The position numbers were made by a program, and so were the translations under genes. This document shows positions 48,584-57,838 of a DNA stretch of 64,000 bases, one piece after another (position 1 is the first letter of the stretch; each line of letters starts with the position of its first letter). The notes under the pieces are model-generated. The model did no database searches. It saw nothing but the letters and a program-made list of their open reading frames with translations, and was not told the origin of the DNA. Location: the NCBI RefSeq assembly GCF_000316115.1, contig NZ_JH993797.1, positions 4,016,486-4,080,485 on the forward strand, read 5' to 3'. Origin of the DNA: Leptolyngbya sp. PCC 7375. GTDB lineage: Bacteria > Cyanobacteriota > Cyanobacteriia > Phormidesmidales > Phormidesmidaceae.

Positions 48584-51538
48584 TTACCAGAGTTCGTCCT
48601 GGTCGCCCCATTCATCATCGTTATAGCTTTGTGAGCTGCTGCTGGGCCGACCAGAATTACCAGAGTAACCTTTGGCGGGCTTACTGGCTGGTTCACCAGG
48701 CTTATCAGCCCAAGGATCTTCATCCAAAGACGCATTAGAATTCCAGCTGCTAGCTGTAGATTTACCTCCATTGGCATAGCCATCAGCTGGCTGAGATGGA
48801 TATCCAGCATTAGAGGGCGCATAGCGACCAGAACCAGTCTGCGGTCTCACTGAATTTCTATCTGTGGAGCTTGGTCTATAGCGCTCTTGCTCTGCATTAT
48901 TATCTTGGCCATAAGAAACCGAGCGGCGAGCTGCTTCAGCATCTTGACCATCGCCCACCTCACGCTGACCGTAGCGATCTTGGTTATAGCCCTGTTGGTC
49001 GTAGTTATCCCTTACATCTCTGTAGGCATTGCTGCGATCAAAATTCTCCTCGCGATTATGGTCGGGACTACGCTCATAACGGTCTTGGTTACGTTGACCA
49101 TGACTTCCTTGGTCATATCCTTGGCCATAGGCCTCTTGGCCATAGCCGCCTTGAACATATCGATCTTGAGAAGAACGCTGATCATAGCGATCTTGCGGCT
49201 GAGATTCATAGGAATTTACCCCGTAGCCACCCTGGGTATTTTGGTCATAACGACGCTGATCATAACGCCCCTGGTTAGACCTGTCTTGGTTAAAGCGCTC
49301 TTGACGATACGAATCACGCCCATAAGCATCTTGACCATAGGATTCTTGACCATAAGCTCCTTGATCATAGGATTCTTGATCATAAGCCCCTTGGCCGTAG
49401 GACGCTTGATCGTAACTGTCTGCCCGACGCCCCTGGTTATCGTAATCACGATTGTCGTAACCGCTACGATTGTCGTAACTACGAGGAGCAGCATCATAGG
49501 ATTGACGTGCACTACCTGGACGTGATGCTGGCTGATTCCAGCTATCATCCCAATCGTCCCAACCACTGCGATTATCACGACGACCAGCAGTCCAGCTGGG
49601 GGTATCCCACTGGCTTTGACCATTCCAGTCATGGTCACGACGATAGTAATCGTCGTCATCCTCAAAGGCTTTTTTAATGGTGTCGCCAATCTGGTTAAAG
49701 ATATTGCCGTCGTCATTATCGGCATCGTACAGATAGGCCTCGCGATTCAACTCGTACAGTTCATCCTGTAACTCGGATTGAATCATGTCTATCATGCGTT
49801 CATCCTCTCGTTTGAGGGCATCACGCAGGTCTTGAATCAGGTTATCAATGCGGCGTTTGCGATCGCGAGCAAACTGTAATCCAAAGTCAATGGAAACACT
49901 GCGCATCGCTCGCTCTGCTTGGAACGTTAGCGTCTCAGCTCGATTGCGCTTCTCAATACGTTCTCGCTGGCCCCGGTCAACGTCAGCAAATTCTTCCGCT
50001 TCCCGCAGCATGCGCTGAACATCATCGTCAGAAAGATTGGACGCTTCTTGCACGGTAATACTTTGCTCACGGCCCGTGGTTTTATCCATGGCCGATACCT
50101 GCAAAATACCGTTGGCATCAATGTCAAAGGACACCTGAATCTGTGGAATTCCCCTTGGTGCTGGGGGGATTCCCATAAGCTTGAACCGTCCCAGGGATTT
50201 ATTATCTATCCCCATTTCCCGCTCACCCTGGATCACATGCACTTCCACAACGGTCTGATTATTTTCAGACGTGGAGAAAATATCGGAGCGCCGGACAGGG
50301 ATCGTGGTGTTGCGCGGAATCACCTTTTTCATCACACCGCCAATAGTCTCTAACCCTAGAGACAGCGGCGTGACATCCAGCAACATGATGTCCTTCACTT
50401 CTTCGGTGAGGATACCGGCCTGAATAGCCGCACCAACGGCAACGGCTTCGTCAGGGTTTACATTTTGGTTGGGTTCTTTACTCAAAATAGAGCGCACTAG
50501 CTGCTGAACCATGGGCATACGACTAGAGCCGCCCACAAGAACCACTTCATCGATTTGTGAGGGAGACAGATGCGCATCATTCATCGCCTGTTGCAGAGGA
50601 GCACGGAGGCGACCCACTAAATCAGCACACAGGGATTCGAAGTGCGATCGCGACAGCTTTTTCTCAATGTGCTTTGGCCCATCAGCAGTAGCCGTAATGA
50701 AAGGCAAATTGATTTCAACTGTGGGCAGCCCCGACAGCTCAATTTTGGCCTTCTCAGCGGCTTCAGTCAGACGCTGCAATGCCTGGCGATCTCGTCGTAG
50801 GTCAACACCTTCGGTTTCTAAAAACTCGTCTGCTAACCAGTCAACAATTTTCTTGTCAAAGTTGACACCACCGAGCTGAGTATCGCCGCTGGTAGCTCTC
50901 ACCTCAAAGACGTTGTTACGAACATCCAAGATGGACACATCAAACGTGCCACCCCCCAGATCAAAGACCAGAATAGTCTGATTAAATTGCTGATCCAGTC
51001 CGTAGGCTAATGCTGCTGCTGTGGGCTCATTGATGATCCGTTTTACCTCTAGACCTGCAATGCGGCCTGCATCACGGGTAGCCTGACGTTGCGCATCATT
51101 AAAGTAAGCAGGCACCGTAATAACTGCGCCAGTCACCGGCTGCCCCATGTAACGGCTAGCCTCTTCAGCTAGCTTACGCAGCACCATGGATGATATTTCT
51201 TCAGGGGCAAAATCCTTATCTAGACGCGGGCAGCGAATTTTAACATTGCCAGCATCATCTTTACGCACGGTGTAGGGAACACGTTTTGACTCAGAGGTTA
51301 ACTCTGTATACTTACGCCCCAAATAGCGCTTAACGTTGTAGAAGGTGTTCTGAGGATTGAGTACCGTTTGACGCCGGGCCATTTGCCCCACCAAACGCTC
51401 ACCCTCTTTGCTAAATGCAACAACCGAAGGGGTCGTACGCATCCCCTCCGTATTGGCGATGACCACCGGTTTGCCACCTTCGATGACTGAGACAACTGAG
51501 TTGGTAGTACCGAGGTCAATACCGACGACCTTTCCCAT
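48584..51538 (-). CDS. dnaK: Hsp70 chaperone of DnaK3 type with long low-complexity tail
   Basis: A 984-residue Hsp70, about 350 residues longer than typical DnaK. Residues 1-380 are the ATPase domain (VVGIDLGTTNSVVSVIEGG, IINEPTAAALAYGLD, LVFDLGGGTFDVSILD, VVLVGGSSRMPMVQ). About 385-530 is the peptide-binding domain and 530-605 the lid. From about residue 615 the tail is built of Tyr/Gln/Gly/Asp/Ser repeats such as SYGQ, AYDQ, DRYDQ and ends DDEWGDQDELW. The adjacent dnaJ and the acidic C-terminal end resemble cyanobacterial DnaK3, which is membrane-associated and essential in Synechocystis. The tail is predicted to be disordered. Confidence 0.95.
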   Translation of the reverse strand: MGKVVGIDLGTTNSVVSVIEGGKPVVIANTEGMRTTPSVVAFSKEGERLVGQMARRQTVLNPQNTFYNVKRYLGRKYTELTSESKRVPYTVRKDDAGNVKIRCPRLDKDFAPEEISSMVLRKLAEEASRYMGQPVTGAVITVPAYFNDAQRQATRDAGRIAGLEVKRIINEPTAAALAYGLDQQFNQTILVFDLGGGTFDVSILDVRNNVFEVRATSGDTQLGGVNFDKKIVDWLADEFLETEGVDLRRDRQALQRLTEAAEKAKIELSGLPTVEINLPFITATADGPKHIEKKLSRSHFESLCADLVGRLRAPLQQAMNDAHLSPSQIDEVVLVGGSSRMPMVQQLVRSILSKEPNQNVNPDEAVAVGAAIQAGILTEEVKDIMLLDVTPLSLGLETIGGVMKKVIPRNTTIPVRRSDIFSTSENNQTVVEVHVIQGEREMGIDNKSLGRFKLMGIPPAPRGIPQIQVSFDIDANGILQVSAMDKTTGREQSITVQEASNLSDDDVQRMLREAEEFADVDRGQRERIEKRNRAETLTFQAERAMRSVSIDFGLQFARDRKRRIDNLIQDLRDALKREDERMIDMIQSELQDELYELNREAYLYDADNDDGNIFNQIGDTIKKAFEDDDDYYRRDHDWNGQSQWDTPSWTAGRRDNRSGWDDWDDSWNQPASRPGSARQSYDAAPRSYDNRSGYDNRDYDNQGRRADSYDQASYGQGAYDQESYDQGAYGQESYGQDAYGRDSYRQERFNQDRSNQGRYDQRRYDQNTQGGYGVNSYESQPQDRYDQRSSQDRYVQGGYGQEAYGQGYDQGSHGQRNQDRYERSPDHNREENFDRSNAYRDVRDNYDQQGYNQDRYGQREVGDGQDAEAARRSVSYGQDNNAEQERYRPSSTDRNSVRPQTGSGRYAPSNAGYPSQPADGYANGGKSTASSWNSNASLDEDPWADKPGEPASKPAKGYSGNSGRPSSSSQSYNDDEWGDQDELW

Positions 51539-51859
51539 CCGCTAGGTTTCTCCCACTGCGCGTGCAACGACAACAGTCGTCTACACAATTAATCATATAT
51601 ATAGTAGTCACTTAGTAGTCTAAGCCACTATTGTGCTGCGGCTTAACCACATGTACACATCCCTATAATGGTCCGGCTAGGACAAAATTGTCCATTCCAG
51701 AGAACCGACTATCACTTGTTCGAATTCTTTTGATAATCCGATACGCACTAGACTAGTGTGATTATTTTGAGGAGTCATGATTTGATGGAGGGAAAAATAT
51801 TCATTCTAGAAAACTAGCTACTAACTTGTTCAAATTCTCTGATAGTATGGAGTTCGCAA
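51539..51859. other. Spacer between dnaK and tRNA-Leu, with duplicated segment
   Basis: This divergent 321-bp region holds the dnaK promoter (-) and the tRNA-Leu promoter (+). A segment of about 49 bp at 51690-51738 (core CACTTGTTCGAATTC) recurs in diverged form at 51800-51848 (core AACTTGTTCAAATTC). I see no CIRCE element, so HrcA control is not indicated. Confidence 0.6.
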
Positions 51860-51942
51860 GCGGATGTGGCGGAATTGGTAGACGCGCTAGGTTTAGGTTC
51901 TAGTGTCTTCGTGACGTGAAGGTTCAAGTCCTTTCATCCGCA
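51860..51942 (+). tRNA. tRNA-Leu (anticodon UAG)
   Basis: GCGGATG at 51860-51866 pairs with CATCCGC at 51935-51941; base 51942 (A) is the discriminator and CCA is not encoded. The anticodon arm CTAGG-TTTAGGT-TCTAG presents TAG. A variable arm of class II size (GTGTCTTCGTGAC) and the T loop GGTTCAAGTCC are present. Reads CUN leucine codons. No intron, unlike the UAA isoacceptor in cyanobacteria. Confidence 0.96.
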
Positions 51943-51946
51943 TCAG

Positions 51947-51983
51947 AGCTCCGATTTCTGTGAGAAATCGGGGCTTGTTTTAT
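51947..51983 (+). terminator. Rho-independent terminator of tRNA-Leu
   Basis: AGCTCCGATTTCT (51947-51959) pairs with AGAAATCGGGGCT (51963-51975), one G-U pair, a GTG loop, then TGTTTTAT. It starts five bases after the tRNA. Confidence 0.93.
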
Positions 51984-52016
51984 AAATACTCAAAGACACT
52001 GGGATGCTAGCGGATG

Positions 52017-52033
52017 GTTGCAAAATTGGCAAC
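52017..52033. repeat. 17-bp direct repeat, left copy
   Basis: GTTGCAAAATTGGCAAC; 16 of 17 bases match the copy at 53027-53043. It is itself a short hairpin (GTTGC/GCAAC). The preceding bases GCGGATG repeat the 5' end of the nearby tRNA-Leu. The two copies bracket the Uma2 gene. Confidence 0.75.
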
Positions 52034-52262
52034 GGATGGATCCACGATAGAACTTTTGTACTGACACTGTTTTCACCACTCATACATGCTTTGAGACGTT
52101 ATAAATACGTATGCATTAAGGCTGATTTGCTTGATGGATTAGTGGCGAAACGCAGTTAGTCGAAATATACTAATTAGCCTGTACCCCCTTCCCAATATAG
52201 GTTTTGTGTTTCAACTTGCTCCTGACTTCAGATTATGGCCTCACTTTTGGTTAGATCGTTAG

Positions 52263-52814
52263 CTATGGGGTCATCAGGCGAGACACCTGGATTTTTATAT
52301 TCTGAAAGGCCATAGGCGATACGATGCCAGTTTTCAGGACATCTTCTGAGGTATATTGCCCGTTCTGTAGATTTTTGAAGACATGGAGCTGTTTATCCGT
52401 TAAATTGACGACCCAATATTCTTGAATTCCGGATACAGCGTAGGTGTTTTTCTTGGTGGTCAGGTCCTTGGTGAGGGTAGCGTTGGAAAATTCGATCAGC
52501 CAGTGGATATCGCTGGGGTAGGGGTGATGCTTTAGATAGACAGTGCCCAGGGGTTTGATGATGGCCAGATCGGGGATGGGTTCTGAGTCGTCGCTGAGGG
52601 TGATGGGATGGGCTTCGCTGACTTTAGCCCGGTTGCCGAGCAGGCTGCGCAGGTAATCGCCTGCTTCACGGTTGTAGTAAGCGTGGGGTTCACCCTCTGG
52701 CGGCATGACGATGATTTCTCCGCGTAGTAGTTCGACGGGCTGGTCGTCGAATACGCCAGCTTGGATGGCCTGGTGGTAGCGGTCTATGGTCCATTTGTAG
52801 GTGGTGACGGTCAT
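52263..52814 (-). CDS. Uma2 (DUF820) family protein
   Basis: A 183-residue Uma2 protein of the compact type: TIDRYHQAIQAGVFDDQPVE, LLRGEIIVMPPEGEPHAYY, DDSEPIPDLAIIKP (PD element), HWLIEFSNATLTKDLTTKK (E..K) and GIQEYWVVNLTDKQLHVF. The PD-(D/E)XK-like residues D, E and K seem intact, so nuclease activity is possible but unproven. It is a lone minus-strand gene between plus-strand tRNA-Leu and the DUF4349 gene, flanked by short direct repeats. Confidence 0.9.
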   Translation of the reverse strand: MTVTTYKWTIDRYHQAIQAGVFDDQPVELLRGEIIVMPPEGEPHAYYNREAGDYLRSLLGNRAKVSEAHPITLSDDSEPIPDLAIIKPLGTVYLKHHPYPSDIHWLIEFSNATLTKDLTTKKNTYAVSGIQEYWVVNLTDKQLHVFKNLQNGQYTSEDVLKTGIVSPMAFQNIKIQVSRLMTP

Positions 52815-53026
52815 AGGGACCTGGCCTCATGCTGGGAAAACAGCTGATGTCTCAGTAGTTTTAGTATGGCAAATTTACGTTCAGACTTTTATTTTTCTAG
52901 TTACAGCACTAGCTACAATCGTTCCATCTTCGAAGTACTCTGGAGTACGGTTTTTGCAGTCATAAATTTTACGTACTGAAAATTTGAGGCGAGGCTCACA
53001 GCCAAAGGGATATGCGGTGTGGCGGT

Positions 53027-53043
53027 GTTGCAAAATTGGTAAC
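53027..53043. repeat. 17-bp direct repeat, right copy
   Basis: GTTGCAAAATTGGTAAC, the partner of 52017-52033. It lies 70 bp upstream of the DUF4349 start and about 210 bp upstream of the Uma2 ATG. Confidence 0.75.
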
Positions 53044-53112
53044 CTGACTAAATTCGCCAGGATTCCCTTTCATACTGGGGACAAGCAACTCGTATGAGAC
53101 GTAAGAAAACCC

Positions 53113-54021
53113 ATGGCAAAGTCAATGAGAGCAGGCCTAGCAATCCTTGTGGCAGTCGCTAGCTTAGTGAGCTGTGGGGCTGCCACTGAAATGAGTATCA
53201 GTGGTGATGAGTTTCGATCCAAAGCCCAGGCTCCAGCCGAAACAGCAGCAGTTGCTGAATCAGCCAACATCTTGACAGATCAAGAAGCAATGGAAGCCGA
53301 TGCAAGCAGACCTGTCGAGCCCCCCAATGATGCCGCTGTAACCTCTGGCCAACCTCAGCTGATTAAACGCGCCCAGCTTAACTTAGTCGTCGATTCGGTC
53401 GATGATGGCTTAAAGAGCGCCTCACAAATTATTCGCACTCACCAGGGCGATATTCTAGACCTCCAAGACAATCAAATAGAGGCAAGTCAACGCACGGCCT
53501 ACTTACGCATTCGAGTGCCCCAAGCGAATTTAGATCCTCTCTTAGAAGCATTGAGTAACCTTGGCACTATTCAACAGCAGGGCTTAAGTGCTGAAGATGT
53601 GTCCACACAAATTGTTGATGCTCAGGCTCGGCTACGTAATCTCCGAAAATCAGAGGAATCTTTGCTCAAAATCATGGAACGCTCCGGTGAAATCTCCCAT
53701 GTGTTAGAGGTGTCTCGTGAACTAAGTCGTGTACGGGAGCAGATTGAGCAAATTGATGCCCGTGTGCAAAATTTACAGACCCAGGTACGTTACTCCACAG
53801 TTGATTTGTCATTGGCAGCAGCTGTTGCACCGCAACCCATTGGGCGTCCCCTCGGCGAAACGATTAGTACCACATGGCGAGATGCCACCCAGTCAGTCGG
53901 CGACCTGACGGTAGGGCTCATGCAGCTAGGGTTATGGTTAGTGGCCTATAGTCCCTATCTATTAATAGTGGTGATTGCTAGCGTGCTGGGTTATCGCACC
54001 ATTCGCCGTCGGCCTAGCTAG
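53113..54021 (+). CDS. DUF4349 lipoprotein
   Basis: A 302-residue protein with a lipoprotein leader (AGLAILVAVASLVSCG, lipidation at the Cys). An Ala/Glu-rich linker leads to the DUF4349 domain: LIKRAQLNLVVDSVDDGLKS, GDILDLQDNQ, TAYLRIRVPQANLDPLLEAL, LGTIQQQGLSAEDVSTQIVD, a long coiled coil (about 165-225, EVSRELSRVREQIEQIDARV) and QVRYSTVDLSL. It ends with a TM helix (YSPYLLIVVIASVLGY) and a basic tail. The domain is widespread; function unknown. Confidence 0.9.
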   Translation: MAKSMRAGLAILVAVASLVSCGAATEMSISGDEFRSKAQAPAETAAVAESANILTDQEAMEADASRPVEPPNDAAVTSGQPQLIKRAQLNLVVDSVDDGLKSASQIIRTHQGDILDLQDNQIEASQRTAYLRIRVPQANLDPLLEALSNLGTIQQQGLSAEDVSTQIVDAQARLRNLRKSEESLLKIMERSGEISHVLEVSRELSRVREQIEQIDARVQNLQTQVRYSTVDLSLAAAVAPQPIGRPLGETISTTWRDATQSVGDLTVGLMQLGLWLVAYSPYLLIVVIASVLGYRTIRRRPS

Positions 54022-54023
54022 GG

Positions 54024-55013
54024 CTAACGTCCATAATAGTCTTGGTACCAGGCAACAAATTTCGCAATGCCCTCCTCTAAAGGAGTGCTTGGAGCAAACC
54101 CTACATCAGCGGTCAAATCAACAACATCCGCATAGGTTGCTGGCACATCGCCTGGTTGCATTGACATCATTTCCTTGACAGCCGTTTTTCCTAACGCTTG
54201 CTCAATAATCTCGATAAAGCGCATTAGCTCTACTGGGCTATGATTACCGATGTTGTAGAGCTTGTAGGGAGCAGTCGTATTAAAGGCATCATCTGTGATC
54301 GGCTGAGGCAAGTGTCGTAGCACCCGTACTACACCTTCGACAACATCATCAATGTAGGTGAAGTCCCGTTGCATTTTGCCGTGGTTGTAAACTTGAATGG
54401 GCCGGTCGTTTGCGATCGCATCTACAAACTTAAAATAAGCCATATCTGGCCGTCCCCATGGACCATAGACCGTAAAAAAGCGCAGTCCCGTCGTCGGCAG
54501 ATTATACAAATGACTGTAGGAATGAGCCATCAACTCATTTGCCTTCTTAGTTGCAGCATAAAGCGACACCGGGTGGTCCACATTATCCCCTGTGGTAAAC
54601 GGCACCTGACGATTTGCCCCGTATACCGAACTGGACGATGCATAAACTAAGTGCCTTACACCGCTATGACGACAGCCTTCCAAAATATGGATAAAGCCCA
54701 GCAAATTACTATCGGCATAGGCATAAGGATTTTTGAGCGAATAACGTACCCCTGCTTGAGCAGCTAAATGGATCACCCGATCAAAGGACTGCTCTTGGAA
54801 TAGATCGTCCATCTTGGCACGATCAGCCAAATCTAACGATTCGAAGGAAAATGATGGATCAGGTAATAGTTGTGCCAGGCGGTTTTTCTTAAGCGTCACA
54901 TCGTAGTAGTCATTGAGGTTATCAATGCCATAAACAGTTTCGCCCTCAGCTAACAGCCGCTGCGCTACAAAATAGCCAATAAAACCAGCCACCCCTGTCA
55001 CCAATACAGTCAT
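54024..55013 (-). CDS. NAD-dependent nucleotide-sugar epimerase (UDP-glucuronate 4-epimerase type)
   Basis: From ATG 55013 the product is 329 residues; the ATG-equivalent start 20 codons upstream would break the Rossmann start. It opens with VLVTGVAGFIGYFVAQRLL (GxxGxxG), has GIDNLNDYYDVTLKKNRLAQ, VIHLAAQAGVRYS, YASSSSVYGANRQVPF, the catalytic YxxxK in SLYAATKKANE, and RFFTVYGPWGRPDMA. The NDYYD and AQAGVRYS segments are typical of UDP-glucuronate 4-epimerases that supply UDP-galacturonate for polysaccharides. It is convergent with the DUF4349 gene. Exact sugar specificity is inferred. Confidence 0.9.
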   Translation of the reverse strand: MTVLVTGVAGFIGYFVAQRLLAEGETVYGIDNLNDYYDVTLKKNRLAQLLPDPSFSFESLDLADRAKMDDLFQEQSFDRVIHLAAQAGVRYSLKNPYAYADSNLLGFIHILEGCRHSGVRHLVYASSSSVYGANRQVPFTTGDNVDHPVSLYAATKKANELMAHSYSHLYNLPTTGLRFFTVYGPWGRPDMAYFKFVDAIANDRPIQVYNHGKMQRDFTYIDDVVEGVVRVLRHLPQPITDDAFNTTAPYKLYNIGNHSPVELMRFIEIIEQALGKTAVKEMMSMQPGDVPATYADVVDLTADVGFAPSTPLEEGIAKFVAWYQDYYGR

Positions 55014-55498
55014 AATGCAATAAATTCCATTAATCGCGCTTACTATAAAGTATCCTGCCCTCGGCAACCCCAAAAGCTAAAACAAATCTAGGCTTCACCC
55101 AGTGATGCTAACCAAGCTTAGAAAAAACGCATGAGGCAGCCTCTCAACTTCCGAGACAAAATTTATGATCACTTCAAAAACCGTGCCAAAGGTTTAGAGT
55201 TCGTTTTTGAAAAATACTTTAGCAAAACAAACTATTTCTGATTAGTTTGGCCTTAACTTTGTCCTTACTCACCACATATTTTCAACTGGGCATATAGCTT
55301 GAAATGTTTTTTAGAGAAGGGTCTCCCATAAGGGTGAGGCCTCTTAAGGAACAGGTATTCAAACGAATTCAATCTTATTTAAAAGTATGTGCTGGCAGCA
55401 GCCATATCTTTAATTTTGAAGAGGAAACAACTGTTCTACATCAGTGCTAGGATTGCCAGAGAACAAATGTGAAAGAAGTAAGAAGGACGTAGTTGTAA
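55014..55498. other. 485-bp spacer upstream of pnp
   Basis: Divergent region holding the epimerase promoter (-) and the pnp promoter and leader (+). AT-rich stretches lie around 55200-55270. AAGAAGGA sits 13 bases before the pnp ATG. I see no coding frame and no large hairpin like the autoregulatory stem of the E. coli pnp leader. Confidence 0.45.
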
Positions 55499-57658
55499 AT
55501 GCAAGAAATTGACAAGTCAATATCTTTTGATGGACGGGATATTCGACTTAAGGTGGGTCTTTTTGCCCCCCAAGCAGGCGGTTCAGTACTGATTGAGTCT
55601 GGAGAAACTGCTGTACTGGTAACCGCAACCCAGTCCGCTAGCCCAAGGGATGGCATCGATTTTTTACCCTTGCTAGTTGACTACGAAGAACGCCTCTACG
55701 CAGCAGGGCGGATCCCAGGTGGCTTTTTACGTCGAGAAGGACGTCCACCAGAAAGAGCAACTCTGACCAGTCGTCTTATCGACCGGCCCATGCGGCCCCT
55801 ATTCCCATCATGGCTACGGAATGACATTCAAATCGTTGCCACCACTGTCTCGATGGATCATGATGTTCCACCTGATGTTCTGGCAGCAACAGGCGCATCT
55901 ATCGCGACTCTACTAGCCCAAATTCCGTTTCATGGCCCTATGGCAGCGGTACGGGTAGGTCTAATTGGTGATGATTTCATTATCAATCCTACATATAAGG
56001 AAATTGAAAACGGCGATTTGGACTTGGTCGTTGCCGGTTCACCTGACGGTGTGATCATGGTTGAAGCTGGAGCCAACCAGCTGCCTGAGCAAGATGTTAT
56101 TGAAGCGATTGACTTCGGTTATGAGGTTGTTCGTGACATCATCCAGGCTCAGAAAGACATCTTGGCGGAGTTAGGTGTTGAGCAAGTGACTCTGCCTACC
56201 CCAGAAACAGATTCAACTCTGACAAACTTTTTGTCAGATAAAGCAACCGATGGCATCAAAGATATCCTGAAAGAATTTGAGCTTGCCAAGCCAGAAAGGG
56301 ATGAAAAACTGGATGCGCTAAAAGCTCACATCAGCAAACAGCTGGATGAACTGGATGACGAGGATCCCATTAAAGTAGCTGTCACAGAAGATGGCAAAGC
56401 GTTTGGCAATGCCTATAAAGGCTTAACCAAAAAGTTGATGCGCGCTCAAATCCTTGAAGAGAGGGTTAGGGTCGATGGTCGTAAACTCGATGAAGTGAGA
56501 CCCATTAGCTGCCGCACAAAGGTGTTACCCAGTCGAGTCCACGGTACAGGACTATTTAAACGGGGCCTTACCCAGGTCATGTCTGTAGTTACTCTGGGCA
56601 CTCCAGGGGATGCCCAGATGACTGATGACCTGCATCCCGATGAAGAAAAACGCTATCTGCACCATTACAACTTCCCTCCTTACTCCGTTGGTGAAACTCG
56701 CCCCATGCGTTCACCAGGACGTCGTGAGGTTGGTCACGGAGCACTAGCTGAACGCGCATTGATGCCTGTCCTACCAGCCATGGGCGACTTCCCCTATGTG
56801 ATTCGGGTTGTGTCTGAGGTTTTGTCCTCCAACGGCTCAACCTCCATGGGCTCGGTATGTGGTTCCACCCTATCCTTAATGGATGCTGGGGTGCCGCTAT
56901 CAAAGCCGGTAAGCGGTGCTGCAATGGGTCTAATTAAAGAAGGCGATGAAGTCCGCATTTTGACCGATATTCAGGGTATCGAAGATTTTCTCGGCGATAT
57001 GGACTTTAAGGTTGCCGGTACTGACAGTGGCATTACAGCATTGCAGATGGATATGAAGATTACGGGTCTACCCGTAGAGACCATTGCAGATGCAATCAAC
57101 CAGGCTAAGCCGGCTAGATTACACATCCTCTCCAAGATGCTGGAGGCGATCAATGCCCCACGCACTGAGCTATCACCGTATGCTCCTAGACTTCTAAGCT
57201 TCAAGATTAACCCCGAAATGATCGGCATGGTCATTGGCCCTGGCGGTAAGCAAATCAAGAGCATTACCGATGAAACCGGAGCCAAGGTTGATATTGCAGA
57301 TGATGGCACCATTACCGTGTCCTCAGTGGATGGAGCAGCTGCGGAGCGGGCTCAGGCCATTATCGAAGGCATCACCTTCAAGCCTTCTGCTGGCGATGTA
57401 TATGTGGGTAAGGTCACTCGCATCATTCCCATCGGCGCGTTCGTCGAATATCGACCTGGCAAGGAGGGCATGATCCACATCTCCCAATTGGCAGACTACC
57501 GTGTCAATAAGGTCGAAGATGAGGTAACTGTCGGTGAGGAAGTGCTAATCAAAATTCGGGAAATTGATGGCCGTGGCCGTGTCAATCTCACACGTCTTAA
57601 TATCCATCCAGATGAAGCGGCAAAAGCGCGTGAAACAGCTGGTTTAGCACCGGAATAA
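55499..57658 (+). CDS. pnp: Polyribonucleotide nucleotidyltransferase (PNPase)
   Basis: Phosphorolytic 3'-5' exonuclease and RNA polymerase in mRNA decay; in cyanobacteria it is also the main tail-adding enzyme. The 719-residue protein has two RNase PH cores (first: VLVTATQSASPRDGIDFLPL, GGFLRREGRPPERATLTSRL; second: GTGLFKRGLTQVMSVVTLG, YSVGETRPMRSPGRREVGHG), the helical linker, KH domain MVIGPGGKQIKSITDETGA and S1 domain GDVYVGKVTRIIPIGAFVEY. Second-core motif GTDSGITALQMDMKI holds the catalytic aspartates. Full length. A strong terminator follows. Confidence 0.98.
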   Translation: MQEIDKSISFDGRDIRLKVGLFAPQAGGSVLIESGETAVLVTATQSASPRDGIDFLPLLVDYEERLYAAGRIPGGFLRREGRPPERATLTSRLIDRPMRPLFPSWLRNDIQIVATTVSMDHDVPPDVLAATGASIATLLAQIPFHGPMAAVRVGLIGDDFIINPTYKEIENGDLDLVVAGSPDGVIMVEAGANQLPEQDVIEAIDFGYEVVRDIIQAQKDILAELGVEQVTLPTPETDSTLTNFLSDKATDGIKDILKEFELAKPERDEKLDALKAHISKQLDELDDEDPIKVAVTEDGKAFGNAYKGLTKKLMRAQILEERVRVDGRKLDEVRPISCRTKVLPSRVHGTGLFKRGLTQVMSVVTLGTPGDAQMTDDLHPDEEKRYLHHYNFPPYSVGETRPMRSPGRREVGHGALAERALMPVLPAMGDFPYVIRVVSEVLSSNGSTSMGSVCGSTLSLMDAGVPLSKPVSGAAMGLIKEGDEVRILTDIQGIEDFLGDMDFKVAGTDSGITALQMDMKITGLPVETIADAINQAKPARLHILSKMLEAINAPRTELSPYAPRLLSFKINPEMIGMVIGPGGKQIKSITDETGAKVDIADDGTITVSSVDGAAAERAQAIIEGITFKPSAGDVYVGKVTRIIPIGAFVEYRPGKEGMIHISQLADYRVNKVEDEVTVGEEVLIKIREIDGRGRVNLTRLNIHPDEAAKARETAGLAPE

Positions 57659-57691
57659 CCCCCTTTCGTATGGACTAATAGTTGATGCACG

Positions 57692-57730
57692 TGAGGCCTG
57701 GCAAGCATCTGCCAGGCCTCATATGTTTTT
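57692..57730 (+). terminator. Rho-independent terminator of pnp
   Basis: TGAGGCCTGGCA (57692-57703) pairs perfectly with TGCCAGGCCTCA (57710-57721), a 6-base loop, then TATGTTTTTG. It is 33 bp after the stop. Confidence 0.95.
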
Positions 57731-57838
57731 GTAGATGACGTCCTCTATCTTTTTTGCAATCTATTGACCTGATTTGCACTGGGTTCAGGTTTCTCGGTAG
57801 GATGCTGGATGCAATATTGAGAGCAAAATTAAACACCC

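Noticed and set aside
48871..49525. Long open frames antisense to the repetitive tail of dnaK
   Set aside because: They arise from the biased codons of the Tyr/Gln/Asp-rich tail; their translations are low-complexity Ile/Leu/His strings with no start context.
51539..51859. CIRCE/HrcA operator upstream of dnaK
   Set aside because: No TTAGCACTC-N9-GAGTGCTAA match on either strand; DnaK3-type genes usually lack it.
52017..52045. Second, degenerate tRNA-Leu gene
   Set aside because: It shares only the first seven bases and an AATTGG segment with the real tRNA; no anticodon arm or matching 3' acceptor strand follows.
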